Shown piece by piece: positions 15,391 through 24,461 of a DNA stretch of 64,000 nucleotides (its first letter is position 1; every line of letters begins with the position of its first letter). The DNA is from Mycolicibacterium lacusdiani (GTDB lineage: Bacteria > Actinomycetota > Actinomycetes > Mycobacteriales > Mycobacteriaceae), in the NCBI RefSeq assembly GCF_021916785.1, contig NZ_JAKCFC010000014.1, positions 1 to 64,000 on the forward strand, written 5' to 3'. The position numbers and the translations under genes were made by a program. A model generated the notes under the pieces. That model was not told the DNA's origin. It saw nothing but the letters and a program-made list of their open reading frames with translations, and made no database searches.

Positions 15391-16250
15391 CTGAGGAGTG
15401 GCATGACGAACCCCGACTCGTCGCGACCACATGGACGAGCGCTGGCGATACGTCACCGATGCACGTCCCTTCGATCAGCCCCGTGCCGATCGCCGAGCGC
15501 ATCCGCGCGATCGCCGACGCGGGGTACGTCGGCATGGGCCTCATCCAGGACGACCTTCGAGCCATTCGCGACTCCATCGGATTCGGTCATCTGCGGCACC
15601 TGATCGAAGACGCCGGGCTGACACACGTCGAGATCGAACTCATCGAGAGGTGGTGGATCCCCCGCGGCGCCGCCGACCACTCGTTCGAGGTGCGCGAGTT
15701 GCTGTTCGACGCGGCGGACGTCCTGTCGCCAACCTTCATCAAGATCGGCTCGGAACTCGGCCCGCCGGCCTCCCGGCCAGAGACGCTCGTCGAGCCGCTG
15801 CGGCGACTGGCCGACGAGGCCGCCGACCACGGCACCAGGATCGCGATCGAGACCATGCCGTTCTCGCGCATCGCCACGGTGCCGATGGGCGTCGACATCG
15901 TCACTGCCGCAGGCCATGCCGGCGTGGGCCTGCTGGTCGACGCGTGGCACGTGTTCCGCGCGGGCACATCGCTCGACGAGCTGCGCGACGCCCTGAAACC
16001 GGGGATGGTGTTCGGCGTCGAACTCGACGATGCGGCCGCCGAGGTCGTCGGCACGCTGTTCGAGGACACCGTGCACAACCGCCTGCTGTGCGGCCAGGGC
16101 GTCTTCGACCTGCGAAATCTCGTCGAGGTCCTGCGCGACAACGGCTTCGACGGACCCTGGGGTGTCGAGATCCTGTCCGACGACTTCCGTGCGCTACCCG
16201 TGCCGGAGGCGCTTCGGGTCGCAGCGGATACTGCTCGCGCGATGCTGTAA
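15378..16250 (+). CDS. Xylose-isomerase-like TIM-barrel protein, probable frameshift at its 5' end
   Basis: About 290 residues of a sugar phosphate isomerase/epimerase. Strand 1 reads RLVATTWTSAGDT, followed by EIELIERWWIP, IETMPFSR, VDAWHVFR, VFGVELDDA and a last strand GVEILSDDF, giving the Glu/Asp/His metal set of the family. The true start is unclear. The best ribosome site, GAGGAG at 4 nt, precedes ATG 15403, but that ATG is in another frame. One extra C in the CCCC run at 15411-15414 would join it perfectly to give MTNPRLVATTWTS. As sequenced, translation must begin at GTG 15378 inside the repeat, or at ATG 15459 with strand 1 lost. Its role is probably in inositol or related polyol metabolism. 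Confidence 0.7.
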   Translation: MHARAEEWHDEPRLVATTWTSAGDTSPMHVPSISPVPIAERIRAIADAGYVGMGLIQDDLRAIRDSIGFGHLRHLIEDAGLTHVEIELIERWWIPRGAADHSFEVRELLFDAADVLSPTFIKIGSELGPPASRPETLVEPLRRLADEAADHGTRIAIETMPFSRIATVPMGVDIVTAAGHAGVGLLVDAWHVFRAGTSLDELRDALKPGMVFGVELDDAAAEVVGTLFEDTVHNRLLCGQGVFDLRNLVEVLRDNGFDGPWGVEILSDDFRALPVPEALRVAADTARAML

Positions 16251-16298
16251 AGCCGGCAGGTGCGGCTTCCCCCGGGAGGAGACTCACGCGCCTCTCCC

Positions 16299-16362
16299 CG
16301 CGAGCGTGCGCAGACTCAGGTCTGGGCACGGCGTGTCGCCCGCAGACACGCACGCTCGCGGG
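16299..16362 (-). repeat. Dispersed ~60-bp nested inverted repeat, copy 2
   Basis: Same family as the element at 15.33 kb but in reverse orientation: the conserved arm GGCGTGTCGCCCGCAGACAC is on the right (16330-16349), and terminal arms CGCGAGCGTGCGC and GCGCACGCTCGCG-type sequences flank it (16300-16311 and 16350-16360). It separates two convergent genes (the TIM-barrel gene and the type III glutamine synthetase) and could form a bidirectional terminator-like structure. Confidence 0.85.
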
Positions 16363-16373
16363 AAAACGGGCGT

Positions 16374-18548
16374 TTAGAGGATGTAGAGCATCTCCTGGTA
16401 GGTCGGCAGGGGCCAGAGGTCGTCGGCGACGAGGTTCTCCAACGTGTCGGCGGCCCAGCGGACGTCGTCCATCAGCGCCAGCAGGCTCTGCGCGTGCGCG
16501 GCCTCCTCGGCGGCCGAATCCCCGCCGTGCGCGTCCATCCCGGCCTTGAGTGCCGTCAAGGCGGCCGTCAGGTCGGCGATCGGCGCGGACACCGTCTTGA
16601 GCATCGTGAGGTCGGGTTCCATCCCGGCTGCCTTCAGCGTCGCGACGTTCTGGGCCAACTCGGTCTGGTACCGGATGGCTGCAGGCAGGATGACCGTCGA
16701 CCCCATTTCGAGGGTGAGCTTGGCCTCCACTCCGACTGTCAGCGCGTACATCTCGTAGCGCACCTCTTCGCGGCTGTGCAGCTCGCGCGCGTTGAAGACG
16801 CCGTACTTCTCGAACACCTCGATGGCCTCGGGCTTGCCGAGTTCGGGGATCGCGTCGAGCGTCGTCTTGAGGTTCGGCAGTCCGCGGGCCTCGGCTTCGA
16901 CCTGCCAGTTGTCGGAGTAGCCGTCGCCATTGAACACCACCGCGCCGTGCTCGGTGATGATCTCGGTCAACAGCTTCTGCACGGACTCGTCGAAGTCCGC
17001 GCCCTCGCCGACGGCCTTCTCCAGCCACGTCGCCATGTAGTCGAGCGAGTCGGCCATGATCGTGTTCAAAATGATCATCGGCACGTTGATCGTCTGGCCC
17101 GAGCCAGGCGCGCGGAACTCGAAGCGGTTGCCGGTGAACGCGAACGGGCTGGTGCGGTTGCGGTCGCCGGGATCGGTCGGCAGCACCGGCAGGGTGTCGA
17201 CGCCGATGATCATGGTGCCCTTGCCCTTCGACGACGTCGCCGCACCCTTGGCGATCTGCTCGAAGACGTCGGCCAGTTGATCGCCCAGGAAGATCGAGAT
17301 GATCGCGGGCGGCGCCTCGTTGGCACCGAGGCGGTGATCGTTGGTCGCCGAGGCCACCGAGACCCGCAGCAGCCCGGAGAACTTGTGCACCGCCCGGATC
17401 ACCGCGGCGCAGAACACCAGGAACTGCGCGTTCTCGTGCGGGGTGTCACCGGGCACCAGCAGGCTGCCGAATTGCGCGTTGCCCAGCGAGAAGTTGACGT
17501 GCTTGCCCGACCCGTTGACGCCGGCGAACGGCTTTTCGTGGAACAGACACTCCATGCCGTGCTTCTTGGCGATGTTCTTGAACGTCGTCATCAGCAGTTG
17601 CTGGTGGTCGGCGGCGATGTTGGCCCGCTCGAACATCGGGGCGATCTCGAACTGCCCTGGCGCGACCTCGTTGTGGCGGGTCTTCGCCGGGATGCCGAGT
17701 TTGAACAGCTCGCGCTCGGTGTCCATCATGAAGCCCAGTACCCGGTCGGGGATGGCGCCGAAGTAGTGGTCGTCGAACTCCTGGCCCTTGGGCGGCTTGG
17801 CGCCGAACAGCGTGCGACCCGCGTTGATCAGGTCGGGGCGCGACAAGAAGAAGTGCCGGTCGACCAGGAAGTACTCCTGCTCCGGGCCACAGAAGGACAC
17901 GATGTGGTCGAAGTCGACGTGGCCGAACAACTTCAGGATGCGTTCGGCTTGGGCGCCCATCGCCTGCTGGCTGCGCAGCAGCGGCGTCTTGTAATCCAGG
18001 GCCTCACCGGTCATCGAGACGAACACCGTCGGGATGCACAGCGTGTTGCCGTTCGGGTTCTCCAGGATGTACGCGGGGCTGGTGACGTCCCAGCCGGTGT
18101 AGCCGCGCGCCTCGAACGTGCTGCGCAGGCCACCCGACGGGAAGCTCGACGCGTCCGGCTCGCCCTGGATCAGCGTCTTGCCCGCGAACTCGGCCAGCGT
18201 CTGGCCGTCGCCGACGGGCTCGAGGAAGCTGTCGTGCTTCTCCGCGGTGAGGCCGGTCATGGGATAGAAGACGTGCGCGTAGTGGGTGGCACCCTTGGAC
18301 AGCGCCCAGTCCTTCATCACCGAGGCGACGGAGTCGGCGATAGCGGGGTCGAGCTTGGCGCCCTTCTCGATCGTCGCGACGACGGACTTGTACGCCGCCT
18401 TCGGCAACCGCAGGCGCATCTCGGCCAGCGTGAACACGTTGGCGCCCCAGATCTCGCCGGGCGCCTCGGCCGGGTCGAAGCTGATGGCCGGAGGCACGTA
18501 GGCCTCGACGTTGGTGATGGCCTGCAGGCGCACCGCGTTTCCGCTCAT
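16374..18548 (-). CDS. Type III glutamine synthetase
   Basis: A 724-residue protein, the length of the GSIII (GlnN) class and far longer than GlnA-type enzymes (~470). It has the N-terminal GSIII domain with GEIWGANVFTLAEMRLRLP, and catalytic-domain motifs GPEQEYFLVD (glutamate/metal site), TRHNEVAPGQFEIAP (the GSIII signature), FAGVNGSGKHVNFSLG (ATP/ammonium site) and NRTSPFAFTGNRFEFRAPG. It forms glutamine from glutamate, ammonia and ATP, presumably as a dodecamer in the cytosol. ATG 18548 follows AGGA at 5 nt. It stands alone, convergent with the preceding TIM-barrel gene across a repeat element. Confidence 0.93.
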   Translation of the reverse strand: MSGNAVRLQAITNVEAYVPPAISFDPAEAPGEIWGANVFTLAEMRLRLPKAAYKSVVATIEKGAKLDPAIADSVASVMKDWALSKGATHYAHVFYPMTGLTAEKHDSFLEPVGDGQTLAEFAGKTLIQGEPDASSFPSGGLRSTFEARGYTGWDVTSPAYILENPNGNTLCIPTVFVSMTGEALDYKTPLLRSQQAMGAQAERILKLFGHVDFDHIVSFCGPEQEYFLVDRHFFLSRPDLINAGRTLFGAKPPKGQEFDDHYFGAIPDRVLGFMMDTERELFKLGIPAKTRHNEVAPGQFEIAPMFERANIAADHQQLLMTTFKNIAKKHGMECLFHEKPFAGVNGSGKHVNFSLGNAQFGSLLVPGDTPHENAQFLVFCAAVIRAVHKFSGLLRVSVASATNDHRLGANEAPPAIISIFLGDQLADVFEQIAKGAATSSKGKGTMIIGVDTLPVLPTDPGDRNRTSPFAFTGNRFEFRAPGSGQTINVPMIILNTIMADSLDYMATWLEKAVGEGADFDESVQKLLTEIITEHGAVVFNGDGYSDNWQVEAEARGLPNLKTTLDAIPELGKPEAIEVFEKYGVFNARELHSREEVRYEMYALTVGVEAKLTLEMGSTVILPAAIRYQTELAQNVATLKAAGMEPDLTMLKTVSAPIADLTAALTALKAGMDAHGGDSAAEEAAHAQSLLALMDDVRWAADTLENLVADDLWPLPTYQEMLYIL

Positions 18549-18728
18549 GGGGTTCCTATCGCTGCGTGTGCCCGCACACGATTCGCGGACTCGACCGGCC
18601 CACCGTAGGAACGCTGGATGCCGAACTCGTTACGTCCGCGTCACCGACAGAATTCGCTACCCGTGACGTCTTCTTGACGGATCTTCGCCACACGAGCCAC
18701 TAGCCGGTTTCGCGGGTAGACCGCCAGC

Positions 18729-19814
18729 ATGCGAACGTTCGCCATCACCGCCGTCGCACTGCTCGTCGCGGCGTGCGGGTCGCAGGACACGTCACCGACG
18801 CCATCGACGAGCCAGGGGGCCGCCGCACCGGCCACCACGACGGGCCTGCTGCCGCCCGGCGTTCCGACCGAGGGCACGCGCCCGCCGTCGGATCAGCTGC
18901 CGCCACCCGCCGAGCCCCAGCGTGCCCCCGCGCCCACCGTCACACCGCCGGGACGCCTGGTGCCCGTGGGCACCGCCCCGGAGGGCGTCGTCGTCGATGC
19001 GGTGACCCGAACGGTGGCCGTCGCCAAGCGCGACCCCAACGAACTGGTGCTGATCAACGCCGACACCGGTGCGGTCACCGGCAGGACGCCGCTGCCGGGA
19101 TTCGTCCGACACCTACAGCTCGCGCGTCCGGGCGGGCCGGTCCTGGTGCCGGTGGAGAGCGCCAACGCCCTGGTCCGGGTCGACCTGCCCGGCGGCGCCG
19201 CAGAACCTCAGATCATCACCGGCACCGTGCCCCACGACGCGTCCGAGACGCCCAACGGGACGCTGTTCGTCGCCAACGAACTGGGTGGCACGACCACGGT
19301 GCTGCGGGGCGACGAGATCGTCAAGGTGTTCACCGAGAGCGTGCAACCCGCCGGCATGGCGCCCGTCGGGGAACTGATGGGCATGCTCGACGTCCGCAAG
19401 AACGACCTCACCGTGTACGACGCCGACGCCCTCACCATCAGGGGGTCGACCCCAGCCGGTGACGGCCCCACCCACCTCGTCGCCGACAAGCACGGCCGGT
19501 TCGTCGCCACCGACACCCGCGGCGACGCCATCCGGGTGTTCGACACCGCACCGCGCGAACTCGCGAGCGTCGAGCAGCCCGGCGGGCCCTACGGCATCGC
19601 CTACGACCCCACCCGCGACCGGCTGTGGGTGGCGTCGTCGGGAACCAACGAGGTCGTCGGCTACGACATGGCACAGCCGACGCCACGCGAAGTCGCCAGG
19701 ATCACGACCGTCCAGAATCCATACACACTCGGGGTCGACGCCACCACCGGCCGCCTCTTCATTGCGGGCGTCACCGCCGGGGTGATCCAGATCGTCACCC
19801 CGCCCGACCGCTGA
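18729..19814 (+). CDS. Secreted lipoprotein with YncE/NHL-like beta-propeller
   Basis: A 361-residue protein. The leader MRTFAITAVALLVAAC contains a lipobox (LVAAC), giving a lipidated Cys16, followed by a Pro/Thr/Ser-rich linker to about residue 75. The rest shows repeats of the type GVVVDAVTRTVAVAKR, GTLFVANELGGTTTVLRG, THLVADKHGRFVATDTRGD and GIAYDPTRDRLWVASSGTN, which are beta-propeller blades. A binding or scaffold role at the cell envelope is likely; no enzymatic residues are recognised. It precedes fdhF by 32 bp on the same strand and may be cotranscribed, but no link is evident. Confidence 0.8.
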   Translation: MRTFAITAVALLVAACGSQDTSPTPSTSQGAAAPATTTGLLPPGVPTEGTRPPSDQLPPPAEPQRAPAPTVTPPGRLVPVGTAPEGVVVDAVTRTVAVAKRDPNELVLINADTGAVTGRTPLPGFVRHLQLARPGGPVLVPVESANALVRVDLPGGAAEPQIITGTVPHDASETPNGTLFVANELGGTTTVLRGDEIVKVFTESVQPAGMAPVGELMGMLDVRKNDLTVYDADALTIRGSTPAGDGPTHLVADKHGRFVATDTRGDAIRVFDTAPRELASVEQPGGPYGIAYDPTRDRLWVASSGTNEVVGYDMAQPTPREVARITTVQNPYTLGVDATTGRLFIAGVTAGVIQIVTPPDR

Positions 19815-19846
19815 AGCGCCCGCGGCGGGAAGCCTAGGCTGGAGGC

Positions 19847-22219
19847 ATGGCGATTCGGTTGCGGCGGGGACGCGGCGTCACGCGGGACATCGAGGTCGAT
19901 TACGACGAGCATGCGGCCACGGCCACCGGGCAGGAACACGAGGCCGCAGGCGTCAAGGCCGTGATGGTCTCGCTGCAGCGCAGCGTCAAGTCGATGGGCC
20001 CGTTCCGCACTGCGGCGTCACTGGTGCGACTGAACCAGCGCAAGGGTTTCGACTGCCCCGGTTGCGCCTGGCCCGAGGAGCACGGCGGCCGCAAGTTCGC
20101 CGAGTTCTGCGAGAACGGCGCCAAGGCCGTCGCCGAGGAAGCCACCAAACGCGTCGTCACCCCGGAGTTCTTCGCCAGGCACTCGATCGCCGACCTCGAG
20201 GGCAGGCCCGAGTACTGGCTCTCCCAGCAGGGCCGCCTGACCCACCCGATGGTCCTGCGCGCCGGTGACGACCACTACCGGCCCATCGACTGGGCCGACG
20301 CCTACCGCCTGATCGCCGACGAGCTACGCGCACTCGACGACCCCGACGGTGCCGTCTTCTACACCTCGGGACGCACCAGCAACGAAGCCGCGTTCCTCTA
20401 CCAGCTGCTGGTGCGCAGCTTTGGCACCAACAACCTGCCCGACTGCTCCAACATGTGCCATGAGTCCTCGGGTGCCGCGCTGACCGAGAGCATCGGGATC
20501 GGCAAGGGCTCGGTCACGATCGCCGACGTCACCGAGGCCGACCTCATCATCGTCGCGGGGCAGAACCCCGGCACCAACCACCCGCGCATGTTGTCGAGCC
20601 TGGAGAAGGCGAAGGACAACGGCGCCAAGATCATTGCGATCAACCCGCTGCCCGAGGCCGGCCTGATCCGCTTCAAGGATCCGCAGAAGGTCAACGGCGT
20701 CGTCGGGCACGGTGTCCCGATCGCCGACGAGTTCGTGCAGATCCGCCTCGGCGGCGACATGGCCCTGTTCGCCGGTCTGGGCCGGCTGCTGCTCGAGGCC
20801 GACGACCGCGCACCCGGCACGGTTGTCGACCGCGAGTTCATCGCCGATCACTGCGCCAACTTCGATGAGTACGAGAAGCGCACCCGCGCAATTGATTTGG
20901 ACACCGTCGTCGCGGCTACCGGCATCGACCGGGCGCAGCTCGAGCAAGTGGCCCGCATGCTCGCCGACTCCGAGCGCACCGTCGCCTGCTGGGCGATGGG
21001 GCTGACGCAGCACAAGCACGCGGTGGCGATGATCGCCGAGATCTCCAACCTGCTGCTGTTGCGGGGCATGATCGGCAAGCCCGGCGCTGGCCTGTGTCCG
21101 GTGCGCGGCCACTCCAACGTCCAGGGCGACCGCACCATGGGCATCTGGGAGAAGATGCCCGAATCGTTCCTCTCTGCCTTGGATCAGCGCTTCGGCATCA
21201 CCAGTCCGCGCGAGGACGGCCTCGACACCGTGGGCGCCATCCGCGCGATGCGCGACGGCCGGGCCAAGGTGTTCATGGCGATGGGTGGCAACTTCGCCCT
21301 GGCCACGCCGGACACCGCGGTCACCGAGGCCGCGCTGCGCAATTGCTCACTGACGGTGCAGGTCTCGACCAAGCTCAACCGCAGCCACGTGGTGCACGGC
21401 AAGTCCGCGTTGATCCTGCCGTCACTGGGCCGCACCGACCGCGACGTCCAGGCCAGCGGCAAACAGCAAGTCTCCGTAGAGGATTCGATGTCGATGGTGC
21501 ACCTGTCGCGCGGCAGCCTGCACCCGCCGGGCGAGGAGGTGCGCAGCGAGGTGGCGATCGTGTGTCAGCTCGCCCGCGAGTTGTTCGGCTCGACACACCC
21601 GGTGCCGTGGGAGGCGTTCAACGACGACTACGACGCCATCCGGGACGCGATCGCCGCTGTGGTGCCGGGCTGCGCCGACTACAACGCCAAGGTGCGTGCG
21701 CCCGACGGCTTCCAGCTTCCACACGGCCCGCGCGACTCCCGCGAGTTCCCGACCCACACCGGGAAGGCGAACTTCGCCGTCTACCCGCTGGAATGGGTGC
21801 CCGTGCCCGAGGGCAGGCTGGTGCTGCAGACGCTGCGCAGCCACGACCAGTACAACACCACGATCTACGGCCTCGACGACCGCTACCGCGGCGTTCGTGG
21901 TGGCCGCCGGGTGGTGTTCGTGAACCCCGCCGACATCGCGGCGTTCGGTCTCTCCGAGGGATCTCGGGTCGACCTGGTGTCGGAGTTCGCCGACGCCGAC
22001 GGCGGCATCTCCGAACGGCGGGCGAAGGACTTCATGGTGGTGCCCTACTCGACGCCCGTCGGCAACGCCGCGGCGTACTACCCGGAGACCAACTCGCTGG
22101 TGGCGCTCGACAACGTCGCCGAGAAGTCCAATACCCCGGTGTCGAAGGCCGTCGTCATCCGGTTCGAACCGGCCAGCGCGGCAGAGGATCTCGTCAGCGG
22201 GGCGTCATGGGACGCGTGA
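19847..22219 (+). CDS. fdhF: FdhF/YdeP-family molybdopterin oxidoreductase
   Basis: A 790-residue molybdopterin-guanine-dinucleotide protein of the formate dehydrogenase-alpha-like group. It has FDCPGCAWPE (Cys70, Cys73) at the N-terminus and a Cys-His pair in NMCHESSGAALT (Cys204-His205), matching the Mo-liganding Cys/Sec-His of formate dehydrogenases. Further landmarks are IIVAGQNPGTNHPRML, GMIGKPGAGLCPVRGHSNVQGDRT and the C-terminal MopB domain VLQTLRSHDQYNTTIYGLDDRYRG. A complete N-terminal four-Cys 4Fe-4S motif is not seen, so its electron path and real substrate are uncertain; the YdeP branch has no settled reaction. It overlaps fdhD by 13 bp. Confidence 0.88.
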   Translation: MAIRLRRGRGVTRDIEVDYDEHAATATGQEHEAAGVKAVMVSLQRSVKSMGPFRTAASLVRLNQRKGFDCPGCAWPEEHGGRKFAEFCENGAKAVAEEATKRVVTPEFFARHSIADLEGRPEYWLSQQGRLTHPMVLRAGDDHYRPIDWADAYRLIADELRALDDPDGAVFYTSGRTSNEAAFLYQLLVRSFGTNNLPDCSNMCHESSGAALTESIGIGKGSVTIADVTEADLIIVAGQNPGTNHPRMLSSLEKAKDNGAKIIAINPLPEAGLIRFKDPQKVNGVVGHGVPIADEFVQIRLGGDMALFAGLGRLLLEADDRAPGTVVDREFIADHCANFDEYEKRTRAIDLDTVVAATGIDRAQLEQVARMLADSERTVACWAMGLTQHKHAVAMIAEISNLLLLRGMIGKPGAGLCPVRGHSNVQGDRTMGIWEKMPESFLSALDQRFGITSPREDGLDTVGAIRAMRDGRAKVFMAMGGNFALATPDTAVTEAALRNCSLTVQVSTKLNRSHVVHGKSALILPSLGRTDRDVQASGKQQVSVEDSMSMVHLSRGSLHPPGEEVRSEVAIVCQLARELFGSTHPVPWEAFNDDYDAIRDAIAAVVPGCADYNAKVRAPDGFQLPHGPRDSREFPTHTGKANFAVYPLEWVPVPEGRLVLQTLRSHDQYNTTIYGLDDRYRGVRGGRRVVFVNPADIAAFGLSEGSRVDLVSEFADADGGISERRAKDFMVVPYSTPVGNAAAYYPETNSLVALDNVAEKSNTPVSKAVVIRFEPASAAEDLVSGASWDA

Positions 22220-23031
22220 CGGTACGGCGGCGCGCCAGTCACCTCACCGCCGAGTCGACCACCACCAGACCCGAGACGCTGGCCGTCGAGGAGCCGCTCG
22301 AACTGCGGATCGACGGCACCGCCATCACCGTCACCATGCGCACCCCCGGCTCGGACGTCGAACTGGCACAGGGCTTCCTGCTCACCGAGGGCGTGATCGG
22401 CGGCCGTGACGACATCGCCCGCGTCGAGTACTGCCGCGGTGCCGGTCCGGATGGCATGAACACCTACAACGTGCTCGACGTCCGTCTGACGCCGGGCGTG
22501 CCGATGCCCGACGTCGACGTGACCCGCAACTTCTACACGACCTCGTCGTGCGGCGTGTGCGGCAAGGGCTCCATCGACGCGATCCGTCAGATCAGCAGGC
22601 ACTCCCCCGGCGACGACCCGACGGTGGTCAGCGCCGAGACGCTCACCGCGATGCCCGACCAACTCCGCAGCGCCCAGCGGGTATTCGCCAGCACCGGCGG
22701 ACTGCACGGGGCGGCGCTGTTCACCGCCGACGGGACGATGCTCGTGGTGCGCGAGGACATCGGCAGGCACAACGCCGTCGACAAGGTGATCGGGTGGGCC
22801 GTGGAGAACCAGCGCGTGCCGCTCACCGGCACGGTCCTGCTGGTCAGCGGCCGCGCTTCGTTCGAGCTGACGCAGAAGGCCGTGATGGCGGGCATCCCCC
22901 TGCTGGCCGCCGTGTCGGCGCCGTCGTCGCTCGCCGTCGACCTCGCTTCCCAGGCCGGCCTGACGCTAGTGGCCTTCCTGCGCGGCCAGTCGATGAACGT
23001 CTACAGCAGGCCCGACCGCGTCACGCACTGA
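22207..23031 (+). CDS. fdhD: Formate dehydrogenase accessory sulfurtransferase
   Basis: A 274-residue FdhD protein, which transfers sulfur from a cysteine desulfurase to the molybdenum cofactor of formate dehydrogenase-type enzymes. The essential Cys pair is in TTSSCGVCGKGS. Other conserved parts are VELAQGFLLTEGVI, STGGLHGAALF, VVREDIGRHNAVDKVIGWA and LLVSGRASFELTQKAVMAGI. It starts inside the end of fdhF, consistent with coupled synthesis of enzyme and maturation factor. The pairing supports the view that the preceding protein needs a sulfurated Mo/W cofactor. Confidence 0.93.
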   Translation: MGRVTVRRRASHLTAESTTTRPETLAVEEPLELRIDGTAITVTMRTPGSDVELAQGFLLTEGVIGGRDDIARVEYCRGAGPDGMNTYNVLDVRLTPGVPMPDVDVTRNFYTTSSCGVCGKGSIDAIRQISRHSPGDDPTVVSAETLTAMPDQLRSAQRVFASTGGLHGAALFTADGTMLVVREDIGRHNAVDKVIGWAVENQRVPLTGTVLLVSGRASFELTQKAVMAGIPLLAAVSAPSSLAVDLASQAGLTLVAFLRGQSMNVYSRPDRVTH

Positions 23032-23140
23032 CGCATCTGCACCACTTCTCCACGCTTTCTCCACCCAGCCTCCAAGTGCGAACACCCTCGATCGCGAAGC
23101 ATCGACGTCAGTCGCAAACCGCTTCGAGAGGACGTTCACC

Positions 23141-24451
23141 ATGGCCGAGATCCTGATCGCCGCCTGCCCACCCCTAGGTCACGTCGCACCGTTGGCGAGC
23201 GTCGCGCGCGGCCTCGTCGCCCGCGGCGACCACGTCACGTTCCTGACCTCGGCCAGGCATGCCGACAGGGTGCGCCAAACCGGCGCGCGCTTCCACCCAC
23301 TGCCCTACGGCGCCGACTACGACGACTCGTCCTTCGACGCCGACCTTCCCGGCCGCGCCGAGACGTCGGGCGTCGCACGGGTCAACTTCGACGTCGAACA
23401 CGTCTTCGTGCGCCCCATGCCGCACCAGGCCGCCGCACTCGACGAACTGTTGTCGGACAACCACTTCGACGCCGTGGTGGCCGACGCGTTCTTCCTGGGC
23501 ATCCTGCCGATGTTGCTCGGCGACCGTGCGGACCGGCCGCCGGTGCTCACCTACTCCACCACGCCGCTGTTCCTCAGCAGTCGTGACACCGCGCCCGGAG
23601 GGACCGGGGTACTTCCGATGCCGGGTCCTCTGGGGCGGGTGCGCAACAAGGTACTCAACGCCGTGGCGCAGCAGGTGCTGCTGCGCGCATCGCACCGCTC
23701 GGCCAACACCATGCTCAAGGCACTCGGGCTGCCGAAGCTGCCGATCTTCCTGCTCGATTCCGCGGTGCTCGCCGACCGGCTGATCGTGCCGACGGTGCCC
23801 GAGTTCGAGTATCACCGCTCCGATCTGCCGGACCACGTGCGCTTCGTCGGCGCGGTCACCCCCGCGCCGACGGACGCGTTCGTCGCACCCGAGTGGTGGG
23901 GCGAGCTGTCGTCGGGCCGTCCCGTCGTCCACGTCACCCAGGGCACCATCGACAACGCCGACCTGACCCGACTGATCGAGCCCACCATCGCCGCGCTCGC
24001 CGAGGAGGACGTCACCGTGGTCGTCACGACCGGCGGCCGTCCGGTGTCGCAGATCGGTCTGCCGCTGCCGTCGAACACGTTCGTCGCCGAGATCATCCCC
24101 CACGACGTGCTGCTGCCCGCGGTCGACGTCATGGTGACCAACGGCGGCTACGGCGCAGTGCAGCGGGCACTGCTCGACGGGGTGCCGCTGGTCGTCGCGG
24201 GCAACACCGAAGACAAACCGGAGGTCGCCGCCCGGGTCGAATGGTTCGGCGCCGGGGTGAACCTGCGCACCGGGACGCCGAGCGCCGAAGCAGTCCGGGC
24301 GGCGGTGACCGACGTCCTGGGTAGTGACCGCTACCGCTCCGCCGCACGCCGGTTGCAGCGTGCGTACGCCGGCCGCGACGGGGTCGCGGCGATCGGATCG
24401 CTCATCGACGAGGTCATCGACGAGACCACCCGCGAGCCGCTGCGTGTCTAG
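23141..24451 (+). CDS. GT1-family (MGT/UGT-like) glycosyltransferase
   Basis: A 436-residue GT-B fold glycosyltransferase. The N-terminal acceptor domain begins MAEILIAACPPLGHVAPLASVARGL, with the conserved His in GHV. The C-terminal nucleotide-sugar domain has RPVVHVTQGTIDNADLTRLI, EIIPHDVLLPAVDVMVTNGGYGAVQRALLDGVPLVV and EDKPEVAARVEWFGAGVNL, matching the UGT signature region with the expected His, Asn-Gly-Gly and Asp/Glu residues. Cytosolic or membrane-peripheral. The acceptor is unknown; mycobacterial homologues modify glycolipids or small phenolics. GAGAGGA precedes ATG 23141. Confidence 0.88.
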   Translation: MAEILIAACPPLGHVAPLASVARGLVARGDHVTFLTSARHADRVRQTGARFHPLPYGADYDDSSFDADLPGRAETSGVARVNFDVEHVFVRPMPHQAAALDELLSDNHFDAVVADAFFLGILPMLLGDRADRPPVLTYSTTPLFLSSRDTAPGGTGVLPMPGPLGRVRNKVLNAVAQQVLLRASHRSANTMLKALGLPKLPIFLLDSAVLADRLIVPTVPEFEYHRSDLPDHVRFVGAVTPAPTDAFVAPEWWGELSSGRPVVHVTQGTIDNADLTRLIEPTIAALAEEDVTVVVTTGGRPVSQIGLPLPSNTFVAEIIPHDVLLPAVDVMVTNGGYGAVQRALLDGVPLVVAGNTEDKPEVAARVEWFGAGVNLRTGTPSAEAVRAAVTDVLGSDRYRSAARRLQRAYAGRDGVAAIGSLIDEVIDETTREPLRV

Positions 24452-24461
24452 CGATCCTTTG

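Noticed and set aside
16260..18608. 782-codon open frame antisense to the type III glutamine synthetase
   Set aside because: It is an exact shadow of a well-supported gene, has no ribosome site and a biased Arg/Gly/Val composition.
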